Positions 59,394 through 64,000 of a DNA stretch of 64,000 nucleotides are shown in pieces. Numbering within the stretch: the first letter of the stretch is position 1; every line of letters starts with the position of its first letter. The notes beneath the pieces were generated by a model. The model saw nothing but the letters and a program-made list of their open reading frames with translations, did not search any database and was not told the origin of the DNA. The DNA is taken from NCBI RefSeq assembly GCF_023715535.1, contig NZ_JAMBOI010000004.1, positions 248,001 through 312,000 of the forward strand, read 5' to 3'. The stretch comes from Sporosarcina luteola. Lineage in GTDB: Bacteria; Bacillota; Bacilli; Bacillales_A; Planococcaceae. The position numbers were made by a program, and so were the translations under genes.

Positions 59394-60095
59394 ATGGAGG
59401 AAGAAAAGACGTTGCTGCTTGAGCAGTTGAAGAATATAGAGAGAATGAAGGTCTACTTAATGTCCCGGATCAATGCGATAGGTGGTAACAGGAATGCAAT
59501 AAGACGGACAACGGTTTATCCGATGGCAAAAGTAAAGCCGCTGCTAATCGATGGGTACCCCGTTTTTCAATTCTCCTATGAAGGAGCCCTTCCTTTATAT
59601 AAAGAGGATGACCGAGATTACCTTGCAATGATTAGGCACTATTATTTCAGAGCAACGATCGATGCTTATGACTTTTCGAAGATTGATTTCCAATTCGATA
59701 AATCTGTCATCATCATTGCTCAGCACTATGAAAATAAACTCATCCGCGATTTAGATAATCGCAACAGAAAGCTAATTCAGGATGCAATCCGGCACACGGG
59801 TTTAATTGGGGATGACAGCTGGTGGCGAGTATGGAATGTTGATATTGGATTTTTAGATCCACGGGGCAATCATGTACATGTGTATGTGGTATCACAAGAC
59901 AATTTTGCAGAATTCATTGAGCTACTTAAAAAGAGAAATTTTCACTTGGCCCATATTCCTGACCCATCAATTAAGGAAGGGATATTGAAGAAATACGAAT
60001 CTGATATCAAGGAAAAAGACGATGAAAATGAGCGGAAACCAGAGGATATTATGGAGGAATTATCGGATTTTGTAGCACCTCATTTTTGGGGCTGA
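59394..60095 (+). CDS. RusA-like protein downstream of the iterons
   Basis: About 233 residues (start among ATG codons at 59391-59394; frame open from 59385). The N-terminus is a coiled coil; the core L-I-R-D-L-D-N-R-N-R-K-L-I-Q-D-A-I followed by G-L-I-G-D-D-S-W-W-R resembles the D-x-D-N and D-D-S active-site acids of RusA resolvases. It might process DNA junctions or nick at the iterons. Not a standard conjugation gene; assignment is by motif only. Confidence 0.6.
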   Translation: MEEEKTLLLEQLKNIERMKVYLMSRINAIGGNRNAIRRTTVYPMAKVKPLLIDGYPVFQFSYEGALPLYKEDDRDYLAMIRHYYFRATIDAYDFSKIDFQFDKSVIIIAQHYENKLIRDLDNRNRKLIQDAIRHTGLIGDDSWWRVWNVDIGFLDPRGNHVHVYVVSQDNFAEFIELLKKRNFHLAHIPDPSIKEGILKKYESDIKEKDDENERKPEDIMEELSDFVAPHFWG

Positions 60096-60112
60096 CCGTT
60101 TGAGTGGTTCAG

Positions 60113-60214
60113 TTATATTGGACCCAATGAAATAGCAACATTTTCGGGTGCAATATAGGGATTCCTATCAAAATGCAATGTTGTACCCGATTTAAGCATT
60201 ATATTGTACCCGTT
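60113..60214. repeat. TATATTG-ACCC repeat cluster (candidate oriT/operator)
   Basis: Four related sites: TATATTGGACCCA (60114-60126), its inverted variant CGGGTGCAATATA (60145-60157), CAATGTTGTACCCG (60176-60189) and TATATTGTACCCG (60200-60212). They lie in the 270-base gap before the Replic_Relax gene. Confidence 0.75.
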
Positions 60215-60365
60215 GCTTCCAATCTGAATTTATGGAGTATGTGGATTTACAGGAAATCAGTCGAATTGGACAAATTCAAGTGGTTTAGTTGAGGCAATTC
60301 GTAACCCCGTGTAGAAGTGACCGAAAATAAACAGCCCCTACGAATTAACGAAAGGAGAGGATTCA

Positions 60366-61433
60366 ATGGCGCGAACCAACAAAAAACAGGTGGTGAAGAT
60401 ACTCCAACCTTTGGATATTGCGATACTGACTGGCCTCTACGAATACCGTGCATTGAGTACGGAGCAGATCATGCGACGTTACGAACTGTCACGGTGGTAC
60501 ACGTACAAGAAACTGCGCATCTTGCGGAATTCCAGATTGATCAGCACGCATCCAATCAGCGGCTATCTGGTGAATCAGAACAGACAAGGCTCGTATCACC
60601 GTATCAGTGAAACGGGCATTTCCTGCTTGCGAGAGCAGGGGGTGCCTGTTGAACGGCGAGCAGACCAATTACGCATAAACGTCCGTCACTTACCGTTCCT
60701 TCTGTCCACCAATGACGTCATGATCGATTTGGAAGCGTATGGATGGAAAATGGAAGACAGCAGGAGCGTGAAGGCGAAATTCGAACTGAACCGCGGCGCG
60801 AATGTACAAGGGATGTTGAAGAGTCCAAGAGGAACAGACTACCTCTTCTATATGTTCCTCCATGGCGTAGGAATGAAGAATCTCATGAAGGTATCCAATG
60901 AACTGATGGACGTCAGCAATCCAAACTATATTCTGTTCGCCAAAAGCGCAGCAAGCTATAAGACAATCGTTGAACACCTTTCAACCAATACGTCTGTAAT
61001 CGTCCAATGCCAAAGCCTGAAAGTTTTCCCGTACACGTTCGCCAAATACTATTTGCGCCATTTTGACGATGAACAAAACGTCATGAGGTTTCTGGAAGAC
61101 TTTAAAGTGCACGACTTGTCCTTTAAAACGGATTTCAAAGATACTCGGAGGAAAATATACGATGGATTGGAGCGGATCGTCCGACACGAAGGTGAGGAAA
61201 AGTATCTTGTGAATCTTCTCGACACCGATTTGGTCAAAATCTACAATGTCCGTCAATACCGCAAAGAAATGTACGAATTGGACGGTCGTAAAGTTCTCTT
61301 GATTACTACTTCCATGACGAGGCCCATGCACGAACAATTACTAGGCGAAATCCACCATGTCGATTACCTTGAAATCGATTCAAGGAAGCTAATCGATTAT
61401 CTCAAGGCAATCCAACCCGTTCCTTCTATATAA
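60366..61433 (+). CDS. Replication-relaxation family protein (Replic_Relax)
   Basis: 355 residues. A winged-helix N-terminus (L-T-G-L-Y-E-Y-R-A-L-S-T-E-Q-I and Y-K-K-L-R-I-L-R-N-S-R-L-I) and H-L-P-F-L-L-S-T-N-D-V match the Replic_Relax family found on Gram-positive plasmids and ICEs, thought to act in replication or mobilisation. It is preceded by the repeat cluster at 60113-60214, a natural binding site. ATG after AAAGGAGAGG. Confidence 0.85.
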   Translation: MARTNKKQVVKILQPLDIAILTGLYEYRALSTEQIMRRYELSRWYTYKKLRILRNSRLISTHPISGYLVNQNRQGSYHRISETGISCLREQGVPVERRADQLRINVRHLPFLLSTNDVMIDLEAYGWKMEDSRSVKAKFELNRGANVQGMLKSPRGTDYLFYMFLHGVGMKNLMKVSNELMDVSNPNYILFAKSAASYKTIVEHLSTNTSVIVQCQSLKVFPYTFAKYYLRHFDDEQNVMRFLEDFKVHDLSFKTDFKDTRRKIYDGLERIVRHEGEEKYLVNLLDTDLVKIYNVRQYRKEMYELDGRKVLLITTSMTRPMHEQLLGEIHHVDYLEIDSRKLIDYLKAIQPVPSI

Positions 61434-61488
61434 AGTGTCCTTTGAAATGCGTTCTGTAATTACACTAACTTATGAAAGGGGAAGTTAC

Positions 61489-61695
61489 ATGGAAACCAAT
61501 AATCAAGTCATTCCCGAACTGCTAGAAATGACAAAGCTCACTGTACACGAAACGTTCCTCAATAATGAAATAGCCGTACATCTTGGCAAAAAGGAGCAAA
61601 AGCGAATGTACCGAACCATGCGTGAACTGCTGACAGATGAACTCGTTTTCGTGTTGAATCTTGAAGTGACGAATGCCCGAAGCAGAAAGGGTTGA
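61489..61695 (+). CDS. Small protein, 68 residues
   Basis: Charged, probably helical (K-K-E-Q-K-R-M-Y-R-T-M-R-E-L), no family recognised. ATG after GAAAGGGGAAG. Two-gene unit with the following membrane protein, whose binding site overlaps its end. Confidence 0.6.
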   Translation: METNNQVIPELLEMTKLTVHETFLNNEIAVHLGKKEQKRMYRTMRELLTDELVFVLNLEVTNARSRKG

Positions 61696-61700
61696 TCGTA

Positions 61701-62195
61701 TTGCAAGTATTCATTGCGATGATTAGTTTTCTAACGGCAGCATTGGGCGTTACAGCTATGTACAATGCTGTCTACATCCCGACAGCAAAGTTGATTCTCA
61801 TTTCAGGGCTGACAGTCACGGCCATCTATTTCATTGTTAGGCGACTTCAACAACAGAAATATAAAAAACTGGATAGGTTAATGTCGTTCACAATGTCCCT
61901 GTTAGCATCCATGTTTCTTTCAAGCCTTGTTCATGCAGCGTGGGATATGGAACAGTTCCTTTCCCGGTTAACGATGATGAAAATGACTTTGGTGTTGCTC
62001 GTGATAGTTGCTGTTTACTTGAACGTTGTCATCATACGAGCTGAAATATCGTACAAGAAAAAACGTGGCAATCAACGAATCGAGGAACAACCGAACAAAA
62101 GCTACTTTGAAAAACGTAAGGAGGAAAGGGAGAGGATACAGCGAGGGGAAGTTAGAATAGTGCTTGGTGCATCCACGGATAATGAAGATAATTGA
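61701..62195 (+). CDS. Four-span membrane protein
   Basis: 164 residues, four hydrophobic segments in the first 115 residues and a charged tail F-E-K-R-K-E-E-R-E-R-I-Q-R-G-E. Family not recognised. TTG 61701 is nine bases after AAAGGG; TTG 61692 abuts it. Confidence 0.6.
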   Translation: MQVFIAMISFLTAALGVTAMYNAVYIPTAKLILISGLTVTAIYFIVRRLQQQKYKKLDRLMSFTMSLLASMFLSSLVHAAWDMEQFLSRLTMMKMTLVLLVIVAVYLNVVIIRAEISYKKKRGNQRIEEQPNKSYFEKRKEERERIQRGEVRIVLGASTDNEDN

Positions 62196-62263
62196 TCAAA
62201 ATATATTAAATTGCAGTATAAGTATTCGGAAGGGGTGTTGGAATATTTTGAAACAAGGGCTAT

Positions 62264-62310
62264 AATTCTACTTATAGAACTAACTGGACAGTTTAGCGAA
62301 AGAAGTAGGT
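62264..62310. repeat. Cassette repeat I
   Basis: TTCTACTTATAGAACTAACT / GGACAGTTTAGCGAAAGAAGTAGG, a site-2 palindrome with CTAC / GTAG outer arms, upstream of the second DJ-1 gene. Confidence 0.7.
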
Positions 62311-62370
62311 GATTGATTAGGTATTTAAGGTTATGCACAAGAAAAGTGTTTTGATAGGGGAGATATACAA

Positions 62371-62994
62371 ATGAGAAAGAGAAAAGTGGGAATTTTACTA
62401 TATGATTTTGTAGATTTATTAGATTTTGCTGGTCCAGCTGAAGTGTTATCATTAACCGCTAATAATAAAGCCGAGCAAGCATTTACCCTTTACAAAAAGC
62501 ATTTGTTACCTACAAGACCGTTTGAAGTAATAACTATTACAGATACAGGAAACGAAATAAAAACTCATTCAGGGATAAAAGTACAACCTGATTTTAGCAT
62601 TGATAATAGTCCAGAATTAGATATTCTAATAATTCCAGGCGGACCATTAAGGGCGGTACAATCTGTGGTTAAAAACCAAAAGGTAATAGATTGGATTATT
62701 AAACATAATAGCATTGAATATATATGCTCGGTCTGTACTGGAGCATATATTTTGGGCGAAACTGGTTTGTTAGATGGAAAGAAGGCAACGACTCATCATT
62801 TAGCAATGAAGGTATTACAAGAAAAATACCCTGATATTCGAGTAGCATCAAACAGCAAAGTTGTACACGATAGTAACCTCATAACTTCTGGTGGAGTTTC
62901 TTCAGGAATTAACATGGCACTTTATCTCGTTGAACAAATTATGGGAAAAACTACTTCCGAAAGAACAGCTAAAACTATTGAATTTGTACAATAA
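62371..62994 (+). CDS. DJ-1/PfpI family protein (second cassette copy)
   Basis: 207 residues: V-G-I-L-L-Y-D-F-V-D-L-L-D-F-A-G-P-A-E-V, nucleophile elbow S-V-C-T-G-A-Y-I-L-G-E-T-G-L-L-D-G, A-T-T-H-H-L-A, S-G-G-V-S-S-G-I-N-M-A-L-Y-L-V-E. Paralogue of 43542-44174 and, like it, bracketed by the same repeats. ATG after GGGGAG. Role unknown; reactive Cys retained. Confidence 0.88.
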   Translation: MRKRKVGILLYDFVDLLDFAGPAEVLSLTANNKAEQAFTLYKKHLLPTRPFEVITITDTGNEIKTHSGIKVQPDFSIDNSPELDILIIPGGPLRAVQSVVKNQKVIDWIIKHNSIEYICSVCTGAYILGETGLLDGKKATTHHLAMKVLQEKYPDIRVASNSKVVHDSNLITSGGVSSGINMALYLVEQIMGKTTSERTAKTIEFVQ

Positions 62995-62997
62995 ATA

Positions 62998-63092
62998 ATT
63001 TTACTAACGGGTGTTTTACTTGAAGATCATCGAGCCGCTTTAACGGTTCTTTTTTCTTGTTCTACTTAAGGAGGTTAGTTGAAGAAGATAAA
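62998..63092. repeat. Cassette repeat J
   Basis: Site 1 ACTAACGGGTGTTTTACTTG, spacer GATCATCGAGCCGCTTTAAC with GAGCCG / CGGTTC stem and TTTTTT, then site 2 (CTACTTAAGGAGGTTAGTTG). It ends 13 bases before the mer promoter. Confidence 0.75.
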
Positions 63093-63105
63093 TTTATTAT
63101 TATAC

Positions 63106-63137
63106 TTGACCGCGTACCTTAGTACGCGGTTTATAAT
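63106..63137 (+). promoter_or_regulatory. mer promoter/operator
   Basis: TTGACC (63106-63111) and TATAAT (63132-63137) are separated by 20 bases and span the perfect dyad ACCGCGTAC-CTTA-GTACGCGGT (63109-63130). The over-long spacer with a central dyad is the classic MerR-activated architecture. Confidence 0.92.
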
Positions 63138-63156
63138 GTTTATAGGGGTGAGTTAT

Positions 63157-63555
63157 ATGAGTTACAGAATTAGTGTATTTGCAGAAAAATGCGATGTAAA
63201 TAAAGAGACGATTAGATATTACGAACAAAGAGCATTATTAAAAGAGCCTTCACGAACGAATGAAGGTTATAGGATATATTCAGATGATGATGTTAAGCGT
63301 GTAAAATTTATCAAAAGAACACAAGACCTTGGCTTTTCATTGAATGAAATCTATAAATTGCTTGGAGTTGTTGATAATGATGAAGTTCGTTGCAAAAATA
63401 TATTTGAATTTGTATCAAAAAAGGAAATAGAAATTCAGGAACAAATTGCAGATTTAAAGCGTATTGAGTCAATGTTAAGGGACTTAAAAAGTCGATGTCC
63501 AGATCAAAAAGCATTACATCAATGTCCAATTATCGAAACGATAATCTTTGATTGA
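63157..63555 (+). CDS. merR: Mercuric resistance regulator MerR
   Basis: 132 residues: N-terminal winged helix C-D-V-N-K-E-T-I-R-Y-Y-E-Q-R (MerR hallmark), a long dimerisation helix, and the three Hg-binding Cys residues in V-R-C-K-N, S-R-C-P-D and H-Q-C-P-I. Without Hg(II) it represses; with it, it realigns the promoter and activates mer genes. ATG follows GGGGTGAG. Here merR is the first gene after its promoter, as in Bacillus-type mer operons. Confidence 0.94.
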   Translation: MSYRISVFAEKCDVNKETIRYYEQRALLKEPSRTNEGYRIYSDDDVKRVKFIKRTQDLGFSLNEIYKLLGVVDNDEVRCKNIFEFVSKKEIEIQEQIADLKRIESMLRDLKSRCPDQKALHQCPIIETIIFD

Positions 63556-63595
63556 ATATCACCCTTGATTTTATAAATATAAGGAGGAATAAATA

Positions 63596-64000
63596 GTGAA
63601 AAAATATCGGGTTAAAATCATTGGAATGACTTGCACGGGCTGTGAAGAGCATGTTGCTGTTGCTCTTGAAAACATAGGTGCAAAAGAGATTGAAGTGGAT
63701 TTTCGTCGCGAGGAAGCTGTATTTGAACTTCCGAATGATGTGGAGGTGGAAATAGCGAAAAAGGCAATTTCTGATACCGAATACCAGCCTGGAGAGACAG
63801 AAGAAGTACAACAGCAAGAAACGGTGCAACTTGGAGATAAAGGTGATTATGATTATGACTACATTATCATTGGTTCTGGTGGAGCATCCTTTTCATCTGC
63901 CATTGAAGCCGCGAAATACGGAGCGAACGTGGCAATCATAGAACGTGGCACAGTGGGTGGAACATGCGTGAATATCGGATGTGTTCCTTCAAAGACGCTG
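63596..64000 (+). CDS. merA: Mercuric reductase MerA, N-terminal part (cut by window end)
   Basis: 135 residues visible. GTG start with AGGAGG eight bases upstream. N-terminal heavy-metal domain with G-M-T-C-T-G-C, then a linker and the flavoprotein core [11 protein letters not shown] and [13 protein letters not shown] with the redox Cys pair. It reduces Hg(II) to Hg(0) using NADPH. The gene continues beyond the window. Confidence 0.95.
   Translation, partial: MKKYRVKIIGMTCTGCEEHVAVALENIGAKEIEVDFRREEAVFELPNDVEVEIAKKAISDTEYQPGETEEVQQQETVQLGDKGDYDYDYIIIGSGGASFSSAIEAAKYGANVAIIERGTVGGTCVNIGCVPSKTL

Noticed and set aside
59131-60214. CRISPR array
   Set aside because: The repeats are short palindromes with variable spacing and no repeat-spacer regularity, and no cas genes are present.

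Overview
The window looks like the chromosome of an endospore-forming member of Bacillales, plausibly Planococcaceae/Sporosarcina. This is inferred from Gram-positive gene families, strong GGAGG ribosome binding sites with many TTG/GTG starts, an alpha/beta-type spore SASP gene, an Asn-rich protein with a spore-protease-like TEFA motif, and YitT, YunC, YxcD, DUF948, VanW and LCP genes. The genus is a guess; no rRNA is present.

Bases 1-33.9 kb are ordinary chromosomal genes in short operons separated by intrinsic terminators: an SDR tail, SASP, an HprK paralogue, OsmC, acetyltransferase, transporters, YitT, LCP, a kinase-like protein, VanW, phosphodiesterase and HtrA-like protease genes, a Ca2+/H+ exchanger, two convergent pairs of DUF948 genes split by a decayed IS1182-type element, an oppABCDF operon, and a formate dehydrogenase region (OxlT-type MFS, fdhD, DUF2294, fdhF, DUF1641).

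From the tRNA-Arg(CCU) gene at 33.93 kb to the end of the window lies an integrative and conjugative element (ICE) whose far end is not reached. The order is: integrase, ImmA and ImmR (minus strand); an operator region with TTACTC-N5-GAGTAA dyads; then rightward genes for a DUF771 protein, a NusG-like protein, a RecD2-like helicase and a winged-helix replication-type protein. A 4.3 kb array of single-gene cassettes follows, each gene bracketed by the same family of imperfect palindromes. Next come a YdjM-like hydrolase, a ParM/ParR-like pair and a Tcp/Con-type conjugation operon (TcpC, TcpD, TcpE, VirB4-like ATPase, TcpH/ConG-like, and a two-domain wall hydrolase with an M23 peptidase). Then come a RusA-like gene preceded by an AACGTCCGACGTT repeat array, a Replic_Relax gene preceded by TATATTG-ACCC repeats, another DJ-1 cassette, and the start of a mercury resistance operon (merR, merA with a fused HMA domain; merA is cut by the window end).

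Working model: ImmR represses the rightward promoter and ImmA cleaves ImmR on induction. The early genes then handle excision, replication and possibly antitermination. The downstream operon builds the transfer channel and ParMR may stabilise the excised form. No FtsK-type coupling protein and no classical relaxase is visible, so these either lie beyond the window or are replaced by the Replic_Relax/RusA-like pair. The most striking unexplained structures are the cassette array with its paired palindromes, and the combination of an ICE-encoded NusG paralogue with repeated intrinsic terminators inside the transfer operon.
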